Assembly: GCA_001819095.1 (NCBI GenBank)
Contig: MHLS01000024.1
Coordinates: forward strand, 5,955-11,385
From: Candidatus Lloydbacteria bacterium RIFCSPLOWO2_02_FULL_54_12
GTDB lineage: Bacteria > Patescibacteriota > Minisyncoccia > Phycocordibacterales > UBA6899
Reading direction: 5' to 3'
DNA: 5,431 nt
Both the position numbers and the translations under genes were made by a program. Each line of letters opens with the position of its first letter. Within the stretch, counting starts at the first letter, position 1. The notes beneath the pieces are model-generated. The model searched no databases and was not told the DNA's origin. It saw nothing but the letters and a program-made list of their open reading frames with translations. Below are positions 1-5,242 of this stretch, in pieces.

Positions 1-647
1 TACTCTTGGGCTGACGGGTGTCCCTCCAAAAGCCGTACGGTCTTCTCGAGCAGATCGTCGAAGTCGAGCGCCTCCCGTTCACGAAGCATTTGTTCGTAGA
101 AGGGGATGACGTTCTCGAGCGCGCTTGCCAGATAGCGATGACGGGTCAACTCTACGATCGTTTCCTTGGTTCCCAGCTTTCCCTTGTGTCTTGAAATAAG
201 GGACTGTATGCGCTTGGGTTCGAATTCTTTCGTGTCGAGGCCGGCCTTCCGCATTGCATCTTTCACCACGCGGAGCGCGTCGTCTTGGTCGAGAATGACC
301 GCACCGCGCGGTATGCCGATGAGTTCCCCCTTCTCTCGCAGTATGAGTGCGCCAAGTCCGTGAAATGTACCGATCCACGGCACCCCCTTTCTCCTCGCCC
401 AAACGTTCCCGCCGTCCTTTCCGATCAGCCGAAGCGCCCGCTCCCGCATCTCTTTGGCCGCTTTGTTAGTGAAGGTAATGGCAAGGATTGCTTCACCGGG
501 TACCCCTTTTGCTATTAAGTGGCCGATCCGGTGCGTGAGGGTCTTCGTTTTTCCCGCTCCGGCACCGGCAACGATAAGGACCGGCCCTTCGGTCGCGAGA
601 ACGGCCTCCTTTTGTCTCGGGTTAAGCCCGTCGAGAGGGTTGTTCAT
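1..647 (-). CDS. uvrD: UvrD/PcrA-type superfamily 1 DNA helicase, N-terminal part (runs off the left edge)
   Basis: ATP-dependent 3'-5' DNA helicase of the UvrD/PcrA/Rep family, which unwinds DNA during excision repair and replication restart. The first 215 residues are visible. The Q motif (LNPRQKEAV, residues 8-16) is followed by Walker A AGAGAGKT (27-34), motif Ia AITFTNKAAKEMRER (56-70), a Ib-like segment GTFHGLGALILR (93-104) and LDFDDLL (194-200). These cover subdomains 1A and 1B. The DExQD Walker B motif would lie just beyond the window edge, so the gene is truncated by the window, not visibly broken. The ATG at 647-645 is chosen because MNNPLDGLNPRQ matches the usual family N-terminus and no in-frame Met lies close upstream. 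No Shine-Dalgarno precedes it; instead the AT of the start codon is the last base pair of a 14-bp inverted repeat (646-767). The gene is divergent from the M23 peptidase gene. UvrD, PcrA and Rep cannot be separated from this part alone. Confidence 0.95.
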   Translation of the reverse strand, partial: MNNPLDGLNPRQKEAVLATEGPVLIVAGAGAGKTKTLTHRIGHLIAKGVPGEAILAITFTNKAAKEMRERALRLIGKDGGNVWARRKGVPWIGTFHGLGALILREKGELIGIPRGAVILDQDDALRVVKDAMRKAGLDTKEFEPKRIQSLISRHKGKLGTKETIVELTRHRYLASALENVIPFYEQMLREREALDFDDLLEKTVRLLEGHPSAQE

Positions 648-767
648 CCCGTTAGAGGTAGGACGCGAACCCGCATGTTCGCACCTGCACCCAGTTACCA
701 CTAATAACACTTGCAGAGTTCGTTGTTTCCATGGAATTTAGCTCGAGTCCGCGACCTCTAACGGGAT
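646..767 (-). repeat. 14-bp perfect inverted repeat with structured interior, at the helicase start codon
   Basis: ATCCCGTTAGAGGT at 646-659 is the exact reverse complement of 754-767, with 94 nt between. The stem can continue inward through GGAC (661-664) with GTCC (747-750), past unpaired A660 and GCG 751-753. The interior can form a hairpin GCGAAC/GTTCGC (665-670 with 677-682) and a two-part hairpin CTGCA/TGCAG (685-689 with 712-716) capped by GTTA/TAAC (694-697 with 705-708). It also holds the 10-nt palindrome TTCCATGGAA (727-736). Read as minus-strand RNA this is a 5' leader whose closing stem ends on the AU of the helicase start codon, so folding should hinder initiation. I do not recognise it as tmRNA, SRP RNA, RNase P RNA, a T-box or a named riboswitch. 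There is no target-site duplication that would argue for a MITE. Confidence 0.75.
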
Positions 768-776
768 ACATTAGGC

Positions 777-788
777 ATTATCTTAGCA
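777..788 (-). promoter_or_regulatory. Candidate extended -10 promoter for the helicase gene
   Basis: On the minus strand the sequence reads TGCTAAGATAAT. It can be read as an extended -10 (TGC before TAAGAT, 788-780) or as GATAAT (782-777). The -35 region is poor in either case. Transcription from here would start near 770-773, a few bases before the 5' arm of the 646-767 stem. The element would then form the very 5' end of the helicase mRNA. Support is weak and positional. Confidence 0.3.
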
Positions 789-814
789 CTCATTGGCAAT
801 ATCACCGAAAAACT

Positions 815-887
815 GAAAAAATGGCTCTGTTTGGGCATATTTCCCTTCTTTTTGTCAAAAATGAGGAGGTCAAAAAATTGGCTCTGT
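815..887. repeat. Imperfect direct repeat in the intergenic region
   Basis: GAAAAAATGGCTCTGT at 815-830 recurs as CAAAAAATTGGCTCTGT at 871-887. A second short repeat, GTCAAAAA, occurs at 854-861 and 869-876. There is no inverted partner nearby, so these are not insertion-sequence ends. Their role is unknown; regulator binding sites or replication slippage are both possible. Confidence 0.5.
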
Positions 888-991
888 AAGGCCAGATTGC
901 GTGGGAACGAGCGGGGGTGGTAACAAAATAGCCATTAACAAAGCCATTTAATTGGAAATTTCTACACAGGTCCAAAGCGCCGAGGTGGGGA

Positions 992-1005
992 GAGTCGGTT
1001 GACTC
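992..1005. repeat. Small inverted repeat overlapping the -35 box (possible operator)
   Basis: GAGTC at 992-996 and GACTC at 1001-1005 form a perfect 5-bp inverted repeat around GGTT. The right arm covers most of the TTGACT -35 box of the promoter for the M23 gene. A protein bound here would block RNA polymerase. A palindrome this short can also arise by chance. Confidence 0.3.
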
Positions 1006-1026
1006 AATGGTGTCATCCGATATAAT
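999..1026 (+). promoter_or_regulatory. Sigma70-type promoter for the M23 peptidase gene
   Basis: TTGACT at 999-1004 and TATAAT at 1021-1026 are separated by 16 nt, five of six and six of six matches to the housekeeping consensus. The expected start point is about 1033, giving a leader of roughly 120 nt before the ATG at 1154. No other site of this quality is visible on the plus strand here, so this is the likely promoter for the peptidase gene and possibly for the gene after it. Confidence 0.75.
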
Positions 1027-1153
1027 TTTTACATACGGTTGTCAAACGGTTGCAAGGGGTAATGTGTGACGAATGCCCAAAATGGAGTGCCCCACGCGGA
1101 ACGATTAATCTCGAAATAGGCTTATAAAACCTGAGAATCTTCATTTCCGGGCT

Positions 1154-2212
1154 ATGCGCGTTCTCGGCCGTGTCCGGAATCATATACGCCTCAATGAGCT
1201 ATTCTCGTGGAAGAAGCTCGCTTTTCCCGTCTTCGTTTTTGTTGTTTTCCCCGGAGCCGTCGCCTATGCCGGCTTCTTTTCTTTTTTTGGCGATATCTTT
1301 ACCAAGGTGAATACTCAAGAGAAGAGCATCAATTCGCAGAACATCGTCTTGCTTGCCGCCGCCGCCGGTCCGGAATTCTCCTCAAAAGAGGCTTACCCCG
1401 AAGTGAGTACTGTCATGGGGAGCGCTCTCCTTGCCGACGCCGGACCCGTTGGTGGTCCCGCTGATGTCGGCGGAGACGAGTACAACCACGGCCAGATCAG
1501 TATTTACATCGTACGCGAAGGTGACTCGTTTTCGGCAATCGCCGACATGTTTGAGGTGACCATCAATACCATTCTTTGGGCGAACGATATTCCCCGTGGT
1601 GCGAAACTTCAGGTCGGCCAGACCCTTGTTATTTTGCCGGTATCCGGCGTGCAGTACACGGTCAAGAAAGGCGACACCGTTCTAAGTATCGCTAAGAAGT
1701 ATAAAGGTGATCAGGATGAAATACAGCATTATAACGGCCTTGACGACGATGCAGGGCTTGCCGTCGGTTCGATCCTCATCATTCCCGACGGCGAGATCGC
1801 GACACCGGTTGTCGCGACGCGTCCGGCAACGTCAAAACTCCGGAATGCCGGAGGTCCCGCGCTTGACGGATACTATGCGGCACCGCTTGCGGGGAGTTAT
1901 CGAAAGACGCAGGGGCTTCACGGCTACAACGGCATCGACCTTGCGCAAAATCGCGGCGCGCCCGTATTCTCTGCGGCGGGGGGGCAGGTGATCGTCGCAC
2001 GCGGAAGCGGTTACAACGGCGGCTACGGAAAATACGTCGTTATCGCGCACGCGAACGGCACGCAGACGCTCTACGGCCACATGAATTCGGTCACGGTCTC
2101 CGCGGGAGATGTCGTCTCGTCGGGACAACTCGTTGGTACCATGGGGAATACGGGGCGATCGACTGGGCCACATCTCCACTTTGAAGTCCGTGGCGCAAGG
2201 AATCCGTTTTAG
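1154..2212 (+). CDS. Secreted LysM-LysM-M23 peptidoglycan endopeptidase
   Basis: A 352-residue cell-wall hydrolase expected to cut peptidoglycan peptide cross-bridges outside the cytoplasmic membrane. A basic N-terminus is followed by a hydrophobic segment (about 22-39) ending in AYA|G, which could be a signal-peptidase site or a membrane anchor. Two LysM domains that bind the glycan follow, at about 116-162 (YIVREGDSFSAIA) and 167-212 (YTVKKGDTVLSIA). A LytM/M23 domain fills about 240-352. Its conserved YGHM (His309) and HLHFE (His340, His342) motifs are present. The first zinc motif is odd: the usual H-x3-D reads Y-N-G-I-D (Tyr258, Asp262), with a His two residues earlier (His256). The protein stops at RNPF, soon after HLHFE. 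There is no Shine-Dalgarno before the ATG. The last codons form one arm of an 18-bp inverted repeat. Substrate specificity cannot be read from the sequence. Confidence 0.92.
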   Translation: MRVLGRVRNHIRLNELFSWKKLAFPVFVFVVFPGAVAYAGFFSFFGDIFTKVNTQEKSINSQNIVLLAAAAGPEFSSKEAYPEVSTVMGSALLADAGPVGGPADVGGDEYNHGQISIYIVREGDSFSAIADMFEVTINTILWANDIPRGAKLQVGQTLVILPVSGVQYTVKKGDTVLSIAKKYKGDQDEIQHYNGLDDDAGLAVGSILIIPDGEIATPVVATRPATSKLRNAGGPALDGYYAAPLAGSYRKTQGLHGYNGIDLAQNRGAPVFSAAGGQVIVARGSGYNGGYGKYVVIAHANGTQTLYGHMNSVTVSAGDVVSSGQLVGTMGNTGRSTGPHLHFEVRGARNPF

Positions 2213-2324
2213 TTTTGGCGAATAACTTTGTCGGGAGCGTCGGAAACCCGCTCAACGTACTTGCGTACGTCTCGCGGGTGTTCCTTCTCCCCTTCGCGTT
2301 CTTCATCCAAAACTAAAACGGATT
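2201..2324 (+). repeat. 18-bp perfect inverted repeat forming a long imperfect hairpin over the M23 stop codon
   Basis: AATCCGTTTTAGTTTTGG at 2201-2218 is the exact reverse complement of 2307-2324. The left arm contains the last three codons and the TAG stop (2210-2212) of the peptidase gene. The 88-nt interior can fold into the same hairpin: GAA 2220-2222 with TTC 2302-2304, GGGAG 2233-2237 with CTCCC 2287-2291, and GGAA 2242-2245 with TTCC 2281-2284. Inside that, ACCCGC 2246-2251 pairs with GCGGGT 2274-2279, and ACGTAC 2255-2260 with GTACGT 2265-2270 around a TTGC loop. Nearly the whole 132-nt spacer before the next gene is therefore one hairpin. No U-tract follows, so it is not a standard intrinsic terminator. 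It could protect the mRNA end, attenuate read-through to the next gene, or form a DNA cruciform. Confidence 0.85.
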
Positions 2325-2344
2325 GAACGTGTGATTTTTGAACG

Positions 2345-3004
2345 ATGAAAAAATTTGATAATAAAAAGATCGGTCTGACGCCAAAAGAACTCAAGGAGCT
2401 TCGGCGCCTGAATACGCCGCGGAAGATACAGGACTTTGTCACGACAATGCCGCAGAATTTCGAGCCGGACGGGGAAACTTGCATGTCGGCGCGCGAGGTC
2501 CTCGCGAAGCGCCGGTCGCACTGTATCGAGGGCGCAACCCTCGCCGCGCTTGCGTTCTGGGTCAATGGTCGTAGACCACTCTTGATGGATCTTAAGACCG
2601 AGGACGATGATGACCACGTCGTCGCGATCTTTAAAGAGAACGGTTGTTGGGGGGCCGTGTCAAAGACCAATCACGCCATACTGCGCTATCGGGACCCCGT
2701 CTATTGCACGCTTCGCGAACTGGCGATGTCGTATTTTCACGAATACTCGAACAATAAATGGAAGAAATCACTCCGCTCCTATTCGCGACCGCTCGACCTT
2801 TCCACGTACGAGCCAAAAGTCTGGGCGACAGGGAAAGATGCGTGGGTCATTGCCGAAGACGTTGACGCGATCCGACATTTTCCGCTCGTGACCCGAAAAC
2901 AGGCGAGGAACCTCCGCAAGTTAGAGAAGGTGGAACAAAAAGCGGGAAGTATCCTCCAGTACGAGCGGCCTACGTCCCGTAAAAAAAGTCGGAGGTCCCG
3001 TTAA
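2345..3004 (+). CDS. Transglutaminase-like cysteine hydrolase family protein, function unknown
   Basis: A 219-residue protein with no signal peptide or membrane segment, so probably cytoplasmic. The centre resembles the transglutaminase-like (papain-fold) core. Cys60 lies in SHCIEGATLAA, His91 in DDHVVAIF, and SKTNHAILRYRDPVY (106-120) could supply the third catalytic residue, with Asp117 or Asn109 as candidates. WGAVSKTNH after the His strand fits the pattern of short bacterial transglutaminase-like proteins, which may act as proteases or amidases. The substrate is unknown. The N-terminus (1-45) is lysine-rich and helical with a TPKELKELRRL segment; the C-terminus (about 184-219) is strongly basic and ends KKSRRSR, which could contact nucleic acid or a membrane surface. 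It follows the M23 gene on the same strand across a hairpin-filled spacer. No separate promoter or Shine-Dalgarno is evident. Family assignment is by motif order only. Confidence 0.75.
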   Translation: MKKFDNKKIGLTPKELKELRRLNTPRKIQDFVTTMPQNFEPDGETCMSAREVLAKRRSHCIEGATLAALAFWVNGRRPLLMDLKTEDDDDHVVAIFKENGCWGAVSKTNHAILRYRDPVYCTLRELAMSYFHEYSNNKWKKSLRSYSRPLDLSTYEPKVWATGKDAWVIAEDVDAIRHFPLVTRKQARNLRKLEKVEQKAGSILQYERPTSRKKSRRSR

Positions 3005-3019
3005 GGGAACCGCCGAAAG

Positions 3020-3103
3020 AATACAAGGTCGGACCTTGAGGAACTTGTCCTGTGAGTGGCTCTGCTCTGCGCGGGATCAGTTCTTAAAGTCCGACCTTGT
3101 ATT
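3020..3103. terminator. Long hairpin between convergent genes (15-bp perfect inverted repeat), possible bidirectional terminator
   Basis: AATACAAGGTCGGAC at 3020-3034 pairs perfectly with 3089-3103. After one mismatch the stem continues with TTGAG 3036-3040 against CTTAA 3083-3087 (one G-U), then AAC 3042-3044 with GTT 3080-3082, and further weak pairing inside. It starts 16 nt after the transglutaminase-like gene stop, and its right arm lies in the last codons of idi, so each convergent transcript would carry it at its 3' end. No U-run follows on either side, so intrinsic termination is uncertain. The left arm read forwards encodes K-E-Y-K-V-G-P-stop, nearly the idi C-terminus K-K-Y-K-V-G-L-stop. 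The 24-nt segments differ at four positions, all transitions, which suggests an inverted duplication. Confidence 0.6.
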
Positions 3104-3629
3104 TCTTGTGTGTCCTAAAATATCCCCCCGCTTTTGCTTTTTCCATCGCGACCTTGAACCAGACGGTGTACTTTTCCGGATGTGAAGAGATATCTTTTTC
3201 GATCTCTTCACGGGACACCCACGCAAAGCCGTCGGCTTCTTTGGGGTTGGCCCGTACTTCGCCGTCGTAGTTACCGACGAACACGTGGTCAATCTCATTT
3301 TCCGTCAGGCCTTTGTCGAGAACGGCGGTGTAGTGAAACACGAAAGATTCTTCGAGCGGACAGTCGAAGCCCATCTCTTCGTTCAGGCGTCGGTGTGCCG
3401 CGGCGAACGTTTCTTCGCCTACCTGCGGATGCCCGCAACAGGTATTCGTCCACAGTCCGCCGCTATGGTACTTCGTCTTGGCGCGCTCTTGGAGCAAAAA
3501 CTTCCCTGCAGAATTTCTCACAAATATCGAAAATGCACGGTGGAGGAGGCCCTTTTCGTGCGCTTCAAGTTTCTCCATCGAGCCCGTCGGCTCATCTTTT
3601 TCCGAAACAAGAATAATCTGTTCTTCCAT
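3084..3629 (-). CDS. idi: Isopentenyl-diphosphate delta-isomerase, type I
   Basis: A 181-residue cytoplasmic Nudix-fold enzyme that interconverts IPP and DMAPP, the building blocks of isoprenoids such as the undecaprenyl carrier lipid. Compared with the E. coli enzyme, the catalytic Cys is Cys65 in TNTCCGHP and the catalytic Glu is Glu112 in ENEIDHVF. The metal ligands appear to be His24, His30, His67, Glu110 and Glu112. The Nudix-type segment GHPQVGEETFAAAHRRLNEEMGF (66-88) is present, and the length is normal for the family (about 180). It starts 6 nt after the comM stop, implying co-transcription; no Shine-Dalgarno lies in that gap. The 3' end is convergent with the transglutaminase-like gene, and its last codons form the right arm of the 3020-3103 hairpin. 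No other isoprenoid gene is in the window, so the source of IPP is not visible. Confidence 0.95.
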   Translation of the reverse strand: MEEQIILVSEKDEPTGSMEKLEAHEKGLLHRAFSIFVRNSAGKFLLQERAKTKYHSGGLWTNTCCGHPQVGEETFAAAHRRLNEEMGFDCPLEESFVFHYTAVLDKGLTENEIDHVFVGNYDGEVRANPKEADGFAWVSREEIEKDISSHPEKYTVWFKVAMEKAKAGGYFRTHKKYKVGL

Positions 3630-3635
3630 GGTTGG

Positions 3636-5228
3636 TCACGGAGCGAAGAGTCGCTTGGGGCGATACTGGAGCGCTTCCGTGATGTGGTCCTCGCCGACAT
3701 AGCGCGACTCTTCAATGTCGGCGATCGTGCGGGCGAGTTTGATGATGCGATGGTAAGCGCGCGGAGAAAGGTCGAGCCGCTTCGCACTGACGTTCAGCGC
3801 GAGGACAACGTCGTCATCCAATTTCACCATCCGATCGAGGTCCCGCACGCTCATTCCCGCGTTCAGTTTCGTGTGCGTATTTTCCGCAAAGCGTTTGGCC
3901 TGATGCGCTCGAGCCGAAGCGATGTTCGCGCTGAACTCGTCGAATTGTTTCTGCGCGTTCTTGTCGCGTTTCCCCGGCGCAAGCGTGTCGTGGGAGAGGC
4001 GCGGCACTTCGATCCAGAGGTCGATGCGGTCGACGATAGGACCCGAGATTTTCCGTTGATAGCGGCTGATCTGTCCCGGATCACAGACACACTGTTTCTT
4101 CGGATCTCCCCAGTATCCGCAAGGACACGGGTTCATGGCGGCGATGAGGATGAATCGCGCGGGGAAGCGCTCGGATCCTTTTGCGCGCGAGACGTGGACG
4201 ATTCCCTCTTCAAGTGGTTGGCGTAGTGACTCGATCACGCGCTTATCGAACTCGGGGAATTCATCAAGAAAAAGCACGCCACGGTGGGCGAGTGTCGCCT
4301 CGCCGGGCTTGGGTATCGTTCCACCGCCGATGATCGAGACATAGGAGGCGGTGTGGTGTGGCGAGCGGAAGGGCGGTGCGGTGAGGATCCCTCCATGGAG
4401 CGCTCCGGCGACGGAATGGATTGCGGTCACTTCGAGCGCTTCCGCGTGGGAGAGCGGAGGCAGAAGCTCGGTGAAAGCGCGTGCGAGCATGGTTTTTCCG
4501 GTCCCCGGCGGTCCCCACATGGCGACGTTGTGTCCGCCCGCGGCGGCGATCATGAGCCCGCGTTTCGCTGTCTCTTGTCCGCGAATGTCCGCAAAGGCGC
4601 GGTCGACGGTTTTGATATCCGGATGAGTAAGTTCGGTCGGCGGTTGAGGGAGAATGCGTTTGAGCGTAAAGCCCACCCGCGTGTCGCCCGATTCCCGCTG
4701 TATCGGCGACGTTTTGGAAAGGTGCTGAATGAGTGCGTAGAGGGATGTGACCGGAAAGACGGTGATGCCCGAGATGAGCGCGGCTTCTTCGGCGTTCTCT
4801 TCCGGCACGTAAAGCTCTTTCATGCCGCGCGCTTTCGCTTCGGTCGCGATAGCGAGCGCTCCGCGGATGCCGCGTACCGTGCCGTCAAGCGCAAGTTCTC
4901 CGACGAACGCTCTGTCTTTCGGGTTGAAGACGACGTCTTTTGTGGCGAGGAGGTATGCGAGTGCAATGGGGAGGTCGAACAAGGGCCCCACCTTCTTGAG
5001 GTCAGCCGGTGCAAGGGCGATAGTGATCTTCTGGTTTCGCTGTTTGGGTGATTTCCAGCCGGAATTCTTTATCGCGGCCGAGACGCGGTCGCGGGATTCT
5101 TCTACGGCCTTGTCCGCGAGTCCGACCAGCGTGAATGTGTGGAGTCCCTTGGCGAGGTCCGCCTCGATGACGATCGGGTGTGCACCGAGAAGCGTTGGTT
5201 GTAGCGAAAAAACTTTAGCGAACGCCAT
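3636..5228 (-). CDS. comM: ComM/YifB family Mg-chelatase-like AAA+ ATPase
   Basis: A complete 530-residue AAA+ helicase-like ATPase. ComM homologues drive branch migration while incoming single-stranded DNA is integrated during natural transformation. The N-terminal ChlI/Lon-like domain spans about 5-175, with HTFTLVGLADKAVEESRDRV near its start. Walker A GPPGTGKT is at 239-246 and Walker B VLFLDEF at 318-324 (Asp322, Glu323). A four-cysteine cluster at Cys368, Cys370, Cys380 and Cys382 is followed by SGPIVDRIDL (395-404), the family signature. The helical Mg-chelatase C-terminal domain includes PRAYHRIIKLARTIADIE. I chose the ATG at 5228 because MAFAKVFSLQPTLLGAHPI fits family N-termini; the upstream in-frame ATG at 5264 would overlap the dksA-like gene by 22 nt. 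The gap to that gene is 14 nt and to idi 6 nt, consistent with an operon. No Shine-Dalgarno is visible. Confidence 0.95.
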   Translation of the reverse strand: MAFAKVFSLQPTLLGAHPIVIEADLAKGLHTFTLVGLADKAVEESRDRVSAAIKNSGWKSPKQRNQKITIALAPADLKKVGPLFDLPIALAYLLATKDVVFNPKDRAFVGELALDGTVRGIRGALAIATEAKARGMKELYVPEENAEEAALISGITVFPVTSLYALIQHLSKTSPIQRESGDTRVGFTLKRILPQPPTELTHPDIKTVDRAFADIRGQETAKRGLMIAAAGGHNVAMWGPPGTGKTMLARAFTELLPPLSHAEALEVTAIHSVAGALHGGILTAPPFRSPHHTASYVSIIGGGTIPKPGEATLAHRGVLFLDEFPEFDKRVIESLRQPLEEGIVHVSRAKGSERFPARFILIAAMNPCPCGYWGDPKKQCVCDPGQISRYQRKISGPIVDRIDLWIEVPRLSHDTLAPGKRDKNAQKQFDEFSANIASARAHQAKRFAENTHTKLNAGMSVRDLDRMVKLDDDVVLALNVSAKRLDLSPRAYHRIIKLARTIADIEESRYVGEDHITEALQYRPKRLFAP

Positions 5229-5242
5229 AGCGTATGCGTTAT

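Larger units (their letters stand above)
648..1153. other. Divergent intergenic region (506 nt) between helicase and M23 genes
   Basis: No convincing protein gene lies here. From left to right it holds an inverted-repeat element touching the helicase start (646-767), a weak minus-strand promoter candidate (777-788), an imperfect direct repeat (815-887), a stretch 890-990 in which I see nothing definite, and a strong plus-strand promoter (999-1026). After that promoter comes a leader of about 120 nt running to the ATG at 1154. The leader contains a tandem ACGGTTG repeat (1035-1041 and 1046-1052) and a possible 5-bp hairpin pairing GGGGT at 1056-1060 with GCCCC at 1089-1093. I could not match the leader to a known riboswitch, including the c-di-AMP class that often precedes wall hydrolases. 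Confidence 0.7.

Noticed and set aside
646..767. tRNA, tmRNA or MITE identity for the inverted-repeat element
   Set aside because: The acceptor-like stem is 14 bp rather than 7, the T-loop consensus is missing, it is too short for tmRNA, and no target-site duplication flanks it.
815..887. Insertion-sequence ends (GGCTCTGT resembles some transposon termini)
   Set aside because: The copies are in direct, not inverted, orientation, are 56 nt apart, and no transposase fragment is present.
1019..1045. Minus-strand promoter TTGACA (1045-1040) with TATATC (1024-1019)
   Set aside because: The spacing of 15 nt is short, the -10 is poor, and it overlaps a much better plus-strand promoter.
2204..2213. 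CRISPR-like GTTTTAG motif in the 18-bp arm
   Set aside because: Only two copies exist, in inverted orientation; there are no spacers, no repeat periodicity and no cas gene.
2209..2670. Minus-strand open frame (153 codons) across the peptidase-hydrolase spacer
   Set aside because: It is antisense to the transglutaminase-like gene and runs through the hairpin; the composition is that of a shadow frame.
3285..4226. Long plus-strand open frame (313 codons)
   Set aside because: It lies antisense to idi and comM, both complete with catalytic motifs; its translation is Arg/Phe/Val-rich with no recognisable domain.
4284..5051. Plus-strand open frame (255 codons) antisense to comM
   Set aside because: It is explained as the complement of a GC-rich conserved ATPase gene; no motifs and no start context.
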